Below, one piece after another: positions 24,101 to 45,529 of a stretch of 64,000 nt of DNA. The notes under the pieces are model-generated. The model did no database searches, was not told the DNA's origin, and worked only from the letters and a program-made list of their open reading frames with translations. Position 1 is the stretch's first letter. The number at the start of each line of letters is the position of its first letter. The position numbers were made by a program, and so were the translations under genes. The stretch is from contig RQTK01000499.1 in assembly GCA_003991915.1 (NCBI GenBank), positions 218,735 to 282,734 on the forward strand, given 5' to 3'. The DNA is from Elysia chlorotica (lineage: Eukaryota; Mollusca; Gastropoda; Plakobranchidae).

Positions 24101-25400
24101 ATTAGACCTGAGTTTGAAAACTTCTAGATAAGTTGTAAATCAAATATTCTGCAATTCTGTACATTGTTTCATGTCTAATCTTATGTAATGTATCTGAATG
24201 CTGTCTTATGACAAAGCTGACAAGAACCAGAGCAGACCGCTCAGAGTCTAGTCGGTCGCTCATTAAGACTCCTCCACCTGAGTTACCATGTAACCATTTC
24301 TCCGACAAGACCATCAATATTCCCTGTTATGTTGGGAAAACTCATTTTCTGCGACTGTTCATATTTGCAAGGGCTAATACTATGTAGACCTAATGCACTG
24401 CTCTAAACGTTCAATGACATAGAATTTGTAAAAAAAAAGTAGAAAAATTCAGTGGGCAAGAGTCTTCTGCAATTTTTCTAAATTTAGAATGTGTAAGTTT
24501 ATTATGGCTATTTTAAGAGAAGATAATAATTTTAAACACCAAAAAATTAGATAGGTCATATGAGTATGAGTCGTTCTCAGGCTTTAGTAACATACAATGA
24601 TATTGTTCTGATATTGATCTTGTTAAATGTTTGCTGCATGTATACAAGCATTGTAAACTTGTACTTGTATTCATGACAGCTGATTTTTTAAGTTTTATTG
24701 AGCTAAAATGAGCTCAGCTACAGATTACATGTATTAGTTGTGTTAAATATTTGTTGGTTTATTTGTCTGGCCTTGCAAATAACAAGAAGTCCATGTTCCC
24801 CAATGATCTCTGAGATCTAGCCTTATTGCCTAGCCATGCGACTGCCACAAAGGATGGCTATACTAGAACAGGTATTTCATCTTTTTTTCAAAGACCAAGC
24901 GCTAGATAAATCAAACAGAATTAGGCATTTGGACCTTTGAAATTCTTCTATTTTTTCACCATCTTTTGTTAATGGACATTGAATGCTTTGATTAAACCTA
25001 GGCTCTGCCTTTGTTAAGTATTAAGTGGTCATTGTTAATGAGCACACACTATTTATACACATGCATCGCTGCTATATCCACATTTTACTTCCTTGGCTAT
25101 TTAGTGATCATTGTGAACTATCACACCTGTACTGATGAATATGCTGACCTACATTATGGTCATCCTTTGAGGTCAGGTCTTGTCATATCATTGAAATTAT
25201 ACTTAATTTTTCCAAGGGTTTATTTTAAACCCTAGGCTTATACATGTCTCTTTACCAGGGTTCCCAGCCATAATTTAATACAAAATTTCTGAATTTTTCC
25301 TGGGGTTTTTTCCCAGGTTTTTAAGATTAAATTATGGTTATTTCATTGGGAAAACTAAAGCATAAATTGTCAAATTATTATTAAATAACATTATAAAACA
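21131..25400. other. Gene-poor AT-rich stretch
   Basis: Both strands were scanned for exons with splice sites and recognisable protein; none found. Only short chance frames. Confidence 0.6.
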
Positions 25401-25404
25401 TATA

Positions 25405-25408
<4 letters not shown>

Positions 25409-25475
<67 letters not shown>
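25409..25475. repeat. (GA)n microsatellite
   Basis: Uninterrupted GA repeat of about 33 units. Confidence 0.93.
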
Positions 25476-25478
<3 letters not shown>

Positions 25479-25658
25479 GTGAGTCAGAGTCATCACAAGT
25501 CATCTTGCCATAAAAGAACTTGTAATTTTTTTTTCATCAAGTATGACATTGAAATCTGTGCTGCTTGCACTTAAATCACATATTATGAATATATATTTAC
25601 ACTGTCTGTTGTGCACTATCTTCATTTTTTTTTTTTTGCGCACTGTCTATTTTAGTAT

Positions 25659-26431
25659 TTACACATCAAATTTGGTGAGGGCAATTTCAGAGTTTTTTCT
25701 CAGCTTCAATGGACTTCTGATAGCTTGTTTCAGGTGACGTTCTCTGTCCTGTTCTAGATGCTTGATGCGCTTTTTTAGCTCCCCAAGTTCTTCTTCAGCT
25801 GCTTTACGTTTGCCAGCAATAACTTGCTTGTTTCTGTTTTCTCTGCTGTTCTAAATCTTTGGTATATTTTTGATGAGCCCCTGCTGAAATCAGTAGGTCT
25901 TTTGAAACAATGACTTTTTGCCGTCCACCTACACTTTTAACATGATCTTTGGTGACCTTTCTTGCAATCAAAGCCTTTTCTGACAGGTTGTTATTTGAAC
26001 ACTCCTCGTTAGCTGAAAAACCTCTCTCTACCTTTGCTTGTCCATGAGAGAGCAAAAAGAGGGTTCTAATCACACCCCAGATATTGGAAAATTTGGGGTT
26101 TCCTTTCATGGCTGAGTGGAAGAGCGAATCCAGTCGTTCGTGTCTCCTTAGAAAACTCAGTAAAAGCATCATTGGTGGGTGCTGATTTTGTGAGGTTATC
26201 AAACTTGTCAACAACTGTGTCCACTTGAGATACAGGAACACGCCTCATATCTTTTAGGTGGTAGACAACCTTTTTGAACCTTCCCACAGCTGTAGTCTGG
26301 TCCTCCACAATAGCATCAGGCTCCAAACATCTTAGTAGGGGATGTGTTGTGCAGTTGAGTGTTGACCTCTGCTGAATTGACTCAAGTCGAACACACAGTT
26401 TCTTGCATGAAATTTCCCTGCTTTTCCCCAA
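25659..26431 (-). pseudogene. Decayed transposase-like protein (hAT-dimerisation type C-terminus) with two frameshifts
   Basis: Three minus-strand frames form one protein-like string. The N-terminal part runs from 26431 to about 26145. The middle, about 26150 to 25805, includes LFLLSHGQAKVERGFSANEE, matching a motif common in hAT-like transposon-derived proteins of invertebrates. The end, about 25815 to 25659, is a Lys/Glu-rich coiled coil (KRKAAEEELGELKKRIKHLE) ending at TAA. The frame changes near 26145 and 25810 with no splice signals, so the gene is broken. I see no terminal repeats. Family assignment comes from motif memory and is moderately sure; that it is a fragment is clear. Confidence 0.65.
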
Positions 26432-28880
26432 TTTCCTGGTTGGCTAGGAACCCTTCTTTACAAAATGTGTACGCATATGCATATACATTTTAATCTGATG
26501 AATGTTTTCCACATGAATATGCCATGTTTTCAATGGTTATTTATATATTGAATTTATTGTGTTAAGATTGTCTTTTTGTGACAGATATTACCCAACAAAT
26601 TGAGATTTACACAAAACACATTTCTGTTGCTGAATCAGGTCCAATTTTGTTTTACCAAGAAATCCATAATGATCAATTTTTCATCATGTTGAAAGCCAAA
26701 ATAATATTGTGTCCGCATAAGCTACATTGGGCTTGAACAAAACTGTGCCATACAAGTTATTTATTTGAATTTAAAAATTGAAAAAATTTTTGGTATGGTG
26801 CTGAAATTATGAGAACAATACTGGGATTAATGACAATAGCTGTTGTTTTTGTGTGTGTGTGTGGATTTTTTTTTCCAGCAAAAACTGCGGTCTTATTACA
26901 CAATGCTGAAACTAACCTATTAATGTCAACTAGAAAAAATCCTTTGTTTTGACCCAATTGTCAGATCTGATATCAGAATTGCCAGCTTACTTTACATGAT
27001 ATTCACATTTATTTGTTGTTGTTATACATGTATATATGCAGCTCTGAAGAGATCTACTTTCGGTTTATCATTTCCTAGTCCTAGGCTGCTCAGAGAATCA
27101 TATTTTTATCTCAGAATGCAATTGTCGTATGTCCACCCAATGTGACAATATTAAGGTTGGATTTACGACAAATGAAAATTACTTTTTCCATACCTAGAAC
27201 ACAGGACATACAACAAGTGCACACGGTCGGTGGGCCTTCTATGAACCGCTCAGCCAACAAATTATCAATAAAAGTCAACTGTTAACATAGTCCATTTCTA
27301 TATAGAACTCCGATTTTAAGAGATTTGCACATACAACAATTGCACTCTGAGGCCACAGTTTATTATGGCCTCAGTGTTTCAATTTCTTGGAGAAATGATA
27401 AGAAAGATTTAGAAACGGAAAACAGGATACTTTGTCAAAGTTCCTGTTGGTTAATTAGCTAAACATTATTTTTAATAGTGTCTGTCAGTTTGTATCTCTT
27501 ATATATAATTTTCTCCTTTTTCTATGTGGACAATCTATTCCATACTTATTGCATACTCGATCTGAAACTTAGGAACACTTTTACTGGAAATAATATGTGA
27601 AGCTTGCATTGTCAGACATGCTTACTGTAATGATATCCATATAGATGCGCGTAAGTTTTAGCGGGACCAATGAAGAGCTTTGAATTGCGACTCATATTTC
27701 ATCTGCAAAGCTTCTTATTATGGTGATTCGTTATTTACTTTAAATTAAGACAGCAATGTTAGTAGCCTGTAAGAGTTGCCAATAACTGCAAGACAGGGAA
27801 TGTAACAGTGCATCATGCAAGGATCGCAAAGTATCTGTTCTGGGTGTTTGCTTTGAATTATTTATGAAGCAAAACCAGATGAATATTGTTTTATGCAGGC
27901 ATAAGCTATTTCACTCAGCGCACTGCACACACACAGCCCTATCTGAATGTGTTAACCATAGATAGATTAGAAACCATTGCGAACCTTGTAACGTTATATA
28001 CATGTATTACTTTGCTTTTCGACATGGACACCAGTACCAATTGTACAATTTTAACTTGAAATTTTGACCATCTTCTTTAATGACTACCTTTATTTGTATT
28101 TTCTCTTATTTTTCTGAAAAAAGACGATTGATTTTCTGGACATGTCTTTTTTGATTAGACACATACTTGTTGAGCATGGTCTCATTTTTGTATTGATTTG
28201 TTTTTACCTTTAAGATGCTTCAGAAGAGTTGGTCAATTATGTGACAATCAGCAGCAGCTATTCTGTGTTGATTTATTTTGTAAGGAAGCTGCACGTCTTG
28301 GTGTGTTGTTGGTACAAACGTTTCTTTAGGGTGTGTCCTATACCAAATTGTTTGTATCTTTTTTACCGCTATACCATTTTTGATGTTGTTGCTTTATACA
28401 TGCCGACATTGGACATAAATCAATCAATCATTTACACCAAGTTTTTTGTTTTTATTGTGTGTATAGATAACCATCAGTGAAGTATTTTTGTGTATATATA
28501 TATTCATGAAACTATAGCTATAGGAAGTATATTTGGAAATCGATGTTTTTATAATTAAAAAAAAAAAGAAAGGAAAGAAAAAAATGAAATGAATATTGTC
28601 TTTCTTTAAAAAACAACAACAACCCATCAACTTGGGACATTGAAAAAGAAAAACCATAACTACCCTTATGGAAACTCAAAAGAAACACTCAATACAAAAT
28701 AAGTCAGTTGAATTTGTTTTTGTTTTTATAGGTATCAATGCCAAAAAGTTTAATTTTATTAATATTAATAACCAAAAGTCACAAAATTTGTATTGTAACT
28801 GAAATCTTATGATATTCCCCTTCAATAGTGCTCTATAACATCAATCTCTCTCCCTATCCACCTGTGTGTCTCTCTGTCTC
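26432..28880. other. Intergenic, nothing recognised
   Basis: AT-rich; short GT repeat near 26850 and scattered chance frames. No gene or repeat family identified. Confidence 0.55.
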
Positions 28881-28884
28881 TTCT

Positions 28885-28935
28885 CTCTTGACCGGCTGAG
28901 ACAGAAGTCTTGATACCCTTACTGCAAATCTCTCT

Positions 28936-28972
<37 letters not shown>

Positions 28973-29025
28973 ATAGCCTATATAGTGCTGCTGTTGGACG
29001 TTAAACCATCCCAACCAACCAACCA

Positions 29026-29073
<48 letters not shown>

Positions 29074-29118
29074 ATAGCCTATATAGTGCTGCTGTTGGAC
29101 GTTAAACCATCCCAACCA

Positions 29119-29175
<57 letters not shown>

Positions 29176-29201
29176 CCTCTCTCTCTCTCTCTCTTACTTA
29201 A

Positions 29202-29245
<44 letters not shown>
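28885..29245 (+). mobile_element. SINE pieces interrupted and duplicated with (CT)n
   Basis: Begins gaccggctgagacagaagtc (SINE middle), then (CT)n, then the SINE tail tatagcctatatagtgctgc plus tgttggacgttaaacc; the tail is repeated at 29070-29120 with more (CT)n to 29240. The tail plus CT block was duplicated as a unit. Confidence 0.7.
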
Positions 29246-30178
29246 TTCTTCCTCGGCTGTATTCTTACCCAAACATGCTGTGCAAAAATATCGCAAGTCC
29301 TAGTTACTATAGTTTGTTTGCCAAACCATCAATGGCAAAATATCGTAACTATAACAACTAAAGATCGGTACCGCTAGCATCAAAACCTGAGATATGGAGT
29401 TATTTCCTATCGATTTTACTACAACTTTCAAAACTCTACTGTCGATATGACAGAATAAATCAGCATTTTGCTCCTCCTGAAAATCGCCATTTTTTAATAC
29501 GAAACTGTGCTTCCCTACCCTCGATATACACTCCCGTCCCTATTCCCTTTACCTTTATGGAATCTGCTCATTTGTTTCCGATCCCGAACTACCATTAGCA
29601 CACTGTATATTACCATGCTCATTAAACACTATCAAATTTTTATGACAATTTATCTGTCTTTGCCAAACCAAGAATTATCTTAATCGTATACCATTTGTTG
29701 CTTAACAACTGTTCATCTTTTTATAACTTTCTGGGGTGCTTTCTTGGTGTCCGATCCCGGATGACTGTCTGTGTAATAATTTTCACAAAACACTATTTTA
29801 CTTAACGTACTTAACGTTTTTCCTTTAAAAAAAAAAAGGGCTCTCAACTAGTTATTGTACACTGAAAGCAAAAAGCCTATTATACTATTTAAGACCGATT
29901 TTACGCACCGACTTCAACGACTTGCGATATGAAAATATTGGGGGGAAAATGGCAATTTTGAAATAATACTGAACGTTGAATTTGTGTTCATTATGTTTAT
30001 TGTTGCAACAAATTCCCAACAAATTTGACAAGCAAACTGTTCTTTACTAACATGTGTCTCCAAAATTTAAAGAGAGGCACTAGTGCCTTAATTAGATCCA
30101 GGTCTAGATCTAAACCTCAGCAAGGGCAGAATCAAGACCGCTTCTTCACAGATGATACCCCATAGGTGAGACCTCAAG
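29246..30178. other. Intergenic / possible promoter of the exon A gene
   Basis: No repeat family or exon seen. A promoter for the gene starting at 30179 would lie at its right end, but no TATA box at a convincing distance was identified. Confidence 0.4.
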
Positions 30179-38939
<8,761 letters not shown>

Positions 38940-39255
38940 TTGGGGAGTGTGGGAGAGAGAGATAATGAGTGAGGGGTACCGAGAGAGAGGGAGAGACAGA
39001 CGGAGAGACAGAGAGAGAGAAAGAGAGAGACACACACAGGGAAATGAAGATAGAGAGACGTAGAGAGAATGCGGTAGATAGAGATCATATCATAATATCA
39101 TCACTCCAGAGACAGACATAGAGAGACATCGAAATGTAGTAGCTGGAGATTGGCTGAGAGATAGTTCGATCTATCTATGGATTTAAAGATGGACCGTTTA
39201 TTGATACGTAAAATCACTTTGCTTTCATACAAATAAACATCTTGTGAATGAAAAA
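38940..39255 (+). other. Probable 3' UTR of the candidate gene
   Basis: GA-rich 3' sequence ending near a polyadenylation hexamer AATAAA at 39232-39237. Confidence 0.45.
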
Positions 39256-39465
39256 AGTTATTTTTCTTAAAATGAGTGTCATTTTTTTACCTCATATTTA
39301 CAAAAGTTCTTTTGACATAGAATAGATAGAGCTTGTCGGGGAGATGAGCACCTAACAGACGGCCGGCACTATTTTCTCAACACGATGTATACATTCATGT
39401 GACAACGCCTCTTTCTATTATACTTCCTCTTTATTTCAACTTTTTTTTTTTCGAAACAATGTGTT

Positions 39466-39710
39466 TTTGTTATTTAGCGTCCAGCGTAAGCACCATGAAG
39501 GCTATATTGTGGACGAGCCCCAAGGCTAACGTCTGACTATTTTACGCGCTGCCTAACAGAGACAGTGCGAGATATACCTGGACTCATGTCACAAGCTGGT
39601 CATTTATACTGACACCGACCCAATCAGTAGAGGACGATCTCGAACAAATCCATTTTTGTGAACCAATGTTTAGTTTCGAACCGGGGACCACCAAAGCTAG
39701 TTAGCGCCCA
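39466..39710 (-). mobile_element. tRNA-derived SINE
   Basis: Plus-strand text starts with the reversed tail (tttagcgtccagcgtaagca, attgtggacgagccccaagg), then cacaagctggtcatttatac, gacaccgacccaatcagtag, and ends with the B-box-like gtttcgaaccgggga. Confidence 0.78.
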
Positions 39711-40459
39711 ATCGCAAGTGTATGTGAAGGTTTCCTAAAACATACATGGAACAAGACAAAATATTCTGCTATAAAATCCTTTCTGACCCTTTTTATGCCA
39801 GTTTGACTGTTGTCTGTGTGGTTGTCGACCTGCCCAGCTAATGTGTTTAGCTTAGGAATAGCTGACATCAAAATTCCATTGGCTGGGGTGAGGAGTGGCT
39901 GTGTCAATGAAACTTCTACTATACGGGGTAATATTATTTGGTATTGGTAGTGCAAATCTGAGTCAGCATTAGTTACAGTTCCACCCGATGCCTTTTCAAG
40001 TATAGGCTGATCACCACATTGTTTGAGGTGAGCACAATTTGTATAATGAGGTTAAGAGCGATCTATTTCTAGTAGGACGTTATAAGCATCGCTAAGAAAG
40101 CATGATACCCAGAAGGTATTCATTTTTGTTCAGTATGCTCAGCTACCAAGACCACAACATCAATAAACTTTCTCAATTGGACTTGATAGTTTTATGCTAT
40201 AGCTCATTTTGACTCTTAATGCATACATATTTCGCCTTTTTCAATGATTTGGCCCGTTACTTTTTTGTTTGTTTGTTTTGTTTCTGTTGGAAGACCTTTC
40301 TCACCAGTAGCATTGTAAAGCGAACAGTATAACGATTAGTTGTACATTATATTTCTGTGTGCCATCGGTTTATTTTTATATTATTTCCTCAGCTCTAATT
40401 GTGTAAGTTTAACTGTGTCGTCCTGTGTCTTTGTATCCTAATCATATTTTTATGTTTTT
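39711..40459. other. Intergenic, nothing recognised
   Basis: No exon or known repeat seen; mixed composition. Confidence 0.5.
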
Positions 40460-42720
40460 ATATCCTGGTCGGTGGGAGGGACCTTCGTGTCCCACTGGTC
40501 AGCTACCGCCCGCCCCAAGCCAGGCAGCCCCGGCCACTAAGGTGTTGACCCGCCAATCTACCTGCTTTAGAGGGTGCCTTGGGCTCAGAGCTTCCAACTC
40601 AACAAGCAGATCGTCAAAAAGTACCTGCCCAACACAAGAAACATAAAACGAATACTCCAGCTCTTCGAATAGCAAGCTGGAATGTACGAACGATGAGAAC
40701 TGGGCTTACCAATGGTTAGGAAAACCGCAGTCATCGATCTGATACTACAGCGGTTCAACATCGACACAGCGCAAGAGAGTATGGTGTTGGTTTTGCCGTA
40801 AGAAACTCTTTAATGTGCATGATTGAGCCTTCTTCCAACGCGCAGAGAGAATCCTAACGTAACAACCACACAAGGTCCTGTCAACCTTATATCAGTCTAT
40901 TTATGCAGGCCTCAGCTAAAAGTACCAATTCTATCTCAGCCAAAGCAGACTCCCACCAACAGAACAAACGTTCCTAGGCGCAGACCGTGAGTCTTGGCCA
41001 TCTGTATTGGGTCATCTGTCAGTCAGTCAGAGTTCCTTCTCTTTCCAGAGGTTTGATGCCATTGTCTTCTAATTCTATCTTTCTCGTTCAAGCGCAATCT
41101 GGCAGCACTGGTTGATTTTCATTCCAGTCGAGTCCTCCACGTTCTTGACCCAGCTTATCTGCCTCCTTCCTCTACCTCTCGGACCTTCCACCATACCTCT
41201 TCTTCTGCAATGAACTTTCTTTATTTTTTTTTAATCATTTTTCCATCTGTTGTTATTAGTTGGCCGAAATATAAAAACTTCGAACTTGTTCCACCCCTTT
41301 TCTGTCAATATTACATTTATGAAAGGATTTTCATTTTTCTTTAAAAGAGCAACAATTTTTGTTTTCTTAATATTTATCAGGAGGATAATAATCTTTCACT
41401 TTCCTCTCTTACTGCCGTTACTAGTTTTTGGTGATCTTTTTTTCCTTTCTGACAGTACACTGTATCATCGGTATATCGTAGGTTGTTAGTTTCCACATCC
41501 CCAACCTTTAGTCCAGGAGCATCTTCTATTTCTCTAAAAATAAAATCTGTGTATATGTTGAATAGAGAAGAGGGTTAGGTTAATACAAAGCCTTGCCGAT
41601 TTTACTTTAGTCAATTGTTCCCAGTACAAGTTTTATTTTTTTTATCAATATCTAATCTCTGTAAATTGGGTCATCATGGAATTGGAAATATGAATGAGAA
41701 CGGTCAGAGACTGTCAGAACTGTTCTGCTTCCACAAACTCTTTCCCTTCCCCTGGACTATGCTTTCAAAGATTCTCCAGACAGTATCCATATCGACACCA
41801 GAACTGATGGCAGACTGTTTGTCCTTGCAAGACTGAGAGCCAAAACAAAGATTAGACGCGTCCAGCTTAGAGAATTACTGTTAGCAGATGATGCCGCAGT
41901 GAGCTCACACACTGAGGAAGGCCTGCAACGTTTGCCGGACATCTTCTCTCATGCCTGCAAACAGTTCGGACTGACCATCAGCATAAAGAAGACAAACGTG
42001 ATGAGTCAGAACACTCCTTCCCCACCTTCCATCACCTTTGACAATGAGGTGCTGGAAAATAACGATGTATTTACCTATGTGGGATCCACCATCACCAGCA
42101 AAAGGGAAGCATGGACAACATATGCCAAAGAAGAAAACCGCTAGCAAAGCTTTCATACTTGCTGCCTGCATAAAATACTTGGCATTTCGTTGCAGGATAA
42201 TGGTACCCAACACTACAGTTCTGCAGAAGGCTAGCTGCATGAGCATACACTTCACCATCTATCAGCGCCTCCTGCGATGGCTTGGTCATGTTCACAGAAT
42301 GAGTGATGCAAAACTGCCAAAACAAATCATGTATGGTGAACTTGCCTGTGGTAGACGTCCAGCTGATCGAGCAGCTCTACGATACACAGATGTTATCCAA
42401 CTCGATATGAAAGCGACAGGAATCGGCGCAGAGTCATTGGAAAGCATTGCAGGAAACAGAAGTGGGAGGATGCAAACTGCAGGCCATAAACCAACACTAA
42501 GAGGAAATGAGAGAAAAGCAGACCAGTTCCCCGACAAACTTCAAAGTTTGTCTGTGACAACTGCGGACGTGACTGCCACGCAAGGATTGGACTCCTAAGC
42601 CACCGTTGTCACTGCTCCAGTCAGACCTGCTGACCTTTACTATGGACAAGACGCTACCCATCGTCTCCCGAGACGGGAGGATGGTAATGCCTATGCTGTA
42701 CCCTCGCGTGGTTGTTTCTC
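40460..42720 (+). mobile_element. Decayed non-LTR retrotransposon (LINE), endonuclease and reverse transcriptase remnants
   Basis: In order: an endonuclease start (ALRIASWNVRTMRTGL) near 40650-40718; GVGFAVRNSL near 40785-40815; HHGIGNMNENGQRLSEL near 41675-41725; then, after loss of most of the RT, RLRAKTKIRRVQLRELLLADD near 41825-41890 with ADD as the catalytic motif remnant; then KQFGLTISIKKTNVM and YQRLLRWLGHVHRMSDAKLPK near 42260-42320; and a Cys-rich end (CDNCGRDCHARIG) near 42550-42590. Frames change several times and stops are present, so it is inactive. It is interrupted by a minus-strand LINE piece. Confidence 0.8.
41012..41620 (-). mobile_element. Minus-strand LINE reverse transcriptase fragment nested in the plus-strand LINE
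   Basis: Minus frame reads LFNIYTDFIFREIEDAPG, then NNLRYTDDTVYC with YTDD in place of the RT catalytic YADD, then KTKIVALLKKNENPF, and further down GRGRQISWVKNVEDSTGM typical of LINE C-termini. Several stops and shifts. The plus-strand LINE resumes on the other side. Confidence 0.75.
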
Positions 42721-43870
42721 TTGCTTTGTTGTTGATAGATTCGTCGTGATTGGGCGCGTGTCAGCCACAGGTGCGCTATTAATAGACAACTGTGGTGTCC
42801 GCCCATCACCTCGCCAAGGGCGCTGAGCAATCCTGGGCCCGCAGCCCCAGAGCACCTGCACTATTCAGTTGGTGACTGATATAACCAGTGGTCAGACGTG
42901 CCGTGTCTGAACTCTAAATCAGTTTATTCATCACTTTCTTAAACGTTTCGAAGTTTATCTTTGAACTTTTCTGTTTTATCATGTTGGATGTGCTGAGATC
43001 TTGTGTCGGTTCTGCCAGCTTTTTGTGTGGTGTAAATTAATAAAAATTTGAAAATTTTAACAATGTGTCCGCGTTTTCCTGCACCTTCTAACACTTCAAT
43101 GGTGCATAGTTGTTTACAAATTCTGATAAAACATTAACATTGCGGTATGCATTGTGTATTACTATTGCTTTATTAGACTTAAAAGTAGCGTTGGCTTACG
43201 ATCATCGAAAAAAAAAATTTAAAATGATATAAATGCACACGCCCTATAACTATCTATCATAAAGGCATTAATTTTTATCCTCTGACACGAATCATAAAAG
43301 TAGTATGACTGTCGTAAATCATACTGAAAGAGCAGTTAAGTCAAAGCTTTGGTTTTCACAAACAACAAAAATGAGACCAATAATAATATTGGCAATTATG
43401 ACAAGCTTTGCAATAATTATTAACATCATACACAGTTGAAAAGCACAGCAAAACGAAAGGGTTGCTGCTGAGTGTTAACATCGCTCTGTACCAGATGTAT
43501 TAGTAAAGAACATAGTCCGGATAAATTTCACATTACAGCTCTTAGAAAGTGTTTACATAAGCTCTCCTCCTACAAAAACTCTCACTAAAAAAGAAAACAA
43601 AGGGAAAATATATCATTTAAATCGATTTAATGTCTTTTTTTTTATCTAGGTTTTAGATTTTAGAGCTAGAAGAGTTTCATTGAATGGACGGAATCCTCCT
43701 TTCTTAAATCTAATAATTAAAAAAAAAACAACTAATGTAAATAACTTTAAACCTAAATCTAGATCTACCTTCTCTCCCTCTCACCCGCTTTTAACGTCTC
43801 CTAGGTTCCCCTGATGGTTAAAATTGTTGGTTAAAACTCGATTTAACTCCCGATGGAGTAAAATCGGAGA
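42721..43870. other. Intergenic, nothing recognised
   Basis: The first 200 bp may be LINE 3' UTR; the rest is AT-rich. A short match to the family D start (ttaacgtctcctaggttccc) lies at 43792-43811. Confidence 0.5.
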
Positions 43871-43879
43871 CGAAGCGTG

Positions 43880-44185
43880 ACCAACTCGGGGAGTTGTCAA
43901 GAGACTGGGAGCGGACGTGATAAATCTTTGCACTAGATTTATCGAGACAATAGAGGAGCGGACAGATAAGTCTACGAAGACTTATCGAGACAATGAAGCG
44001 GACAGATAAATCCTTGCTTAGACTTATGGACACATAAGAGCGGAATATAAGTCGTCGCAATGATAAATACTCGTGCTTAGACTTATAGACACATTAGAGC
44101 GGAATATAAGTCTTCGCAATGATAAATCCTCGTGCTTAGACTTATAGACACATTAGAGCGGAATATAAGTCTTCGCACTAGATCT
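43880..44185. repeat. 59-bp tandem repeat, about five units
   Basis: Unit gcggaatataagtcttcgca, then atgataaatcctcgtgctta, then gacttatagacacattaga. The last two units are nearly identical; the first ones are diverged and shorter. Confidence 0.85.
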
Positions 44186-45149
44186 ATCGAAAAAAACAGA
44201 CCCAGCGCCATATTTGGACATAAACAAACTCATTCTCAATAATGGCGCATCAAGTGATTGCTGATCCCATAGCAAGGAAGCGCTAAAGTAAAACAATTGC
44301 TGCGATTAGTGTTGATCCGTACCTCATAAAAATGATGAATGGATCAAAAAACCCACAGACCTCAGATTGGTTATGGAGATATTTTTAATTACCTCGAGTT
44401 GGAGACCAGCACAGGGCCTACACCCAAGAGAGCTTTAAGTAAGTACATGTAGGCCTACTCAATACTGTCGATCTTCCGCAGGACTTCAAATCTAGATCTA
44501 GACCTTGATCTGGGATAGATTTTATGTTCGATATGGTCAAACGAAATCGAAAATCCAATACAAATGTGAGATTTATAAGTTCTAAGTGGGAATAGTTCAT
44601 CAATGAAGGTCTAGATCTAGTCTCCAAAAATCGGCAAAAATCTACTCTAGATTGGAGTCTAGATTGTTTGCTATTAAACTCTGTTATAGACTAGATAGAT
44701 CTATCCATTCTATGTCCCAGATCTTTGTTTAATTTATGCTTTTAATGTCTCTTTCAATTTAAACTAGAGCTAGGTCGAGATCTAGTTCAGATTTTACAAT
44801 TCATATTTAGCGCCTGCATGTATTACAAGTACATAGCCACTGAAATTGACACATGCCTAGACTTAATTTTTGATTAGCCATTTGACTTTTATGTAATCCA
44901 AGTTAATGAAGTGTGTATTTATTAATGCACCTTGTTTTTGTGTGCTGGTTAAGAAGTTCTTTATTACCATTGGCACTATCTAATACTGTGTTAGTAAGGA
45001 ATCTAAAGCCTTCCTTTTATTTCAATTCAAATCTAGGCCTACAAGAGTCTTGGAGCTTAGATCTATAACCAAGTGTATTTAATGGCTGGGTGTGGGGTGT
45101 TTGTGTCTACAAACCCAAAACTTCAAGCACAGTTGTCACAGGGAAGGTA
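44186..45149. other. Intergenic, nothing recognised
   Basis: No exon seen. Notable for many tctagatctaga-like words. Confidence 0.5.
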
Positions 45150-45529
45150 AGTTACATGTATATTCAATTGCAGCTAAATGAAATCATGAAATTAATCTTT
45201 TTCAGTTTCAAGATGAAAATGTTTGAATACTGTAATTTTTTCTGTGACTTCTCATCCTTTCAGAATCTACAAATTCAACACCAACTTTCCAGGTTACATT
45301 AGCTTTCCAGTCTGCATAAAAATAATTAGCACAACAGCAAGTATTTTTGTGTGTGCAAATAATCAACAAAATGAGACAAATCATAAATATTTATTATGAT
45401 AAAACAAAGATTAATTCTTGTCATTCTAATGGGCTGCTAATGTTTGGCAATTCTCATTTGCAGGTTCATTATAGATCAGTGTTAATATCGAATTTGTTCA
45501 TAGTGGTTTTGTGAATCTGATTCACAGGT

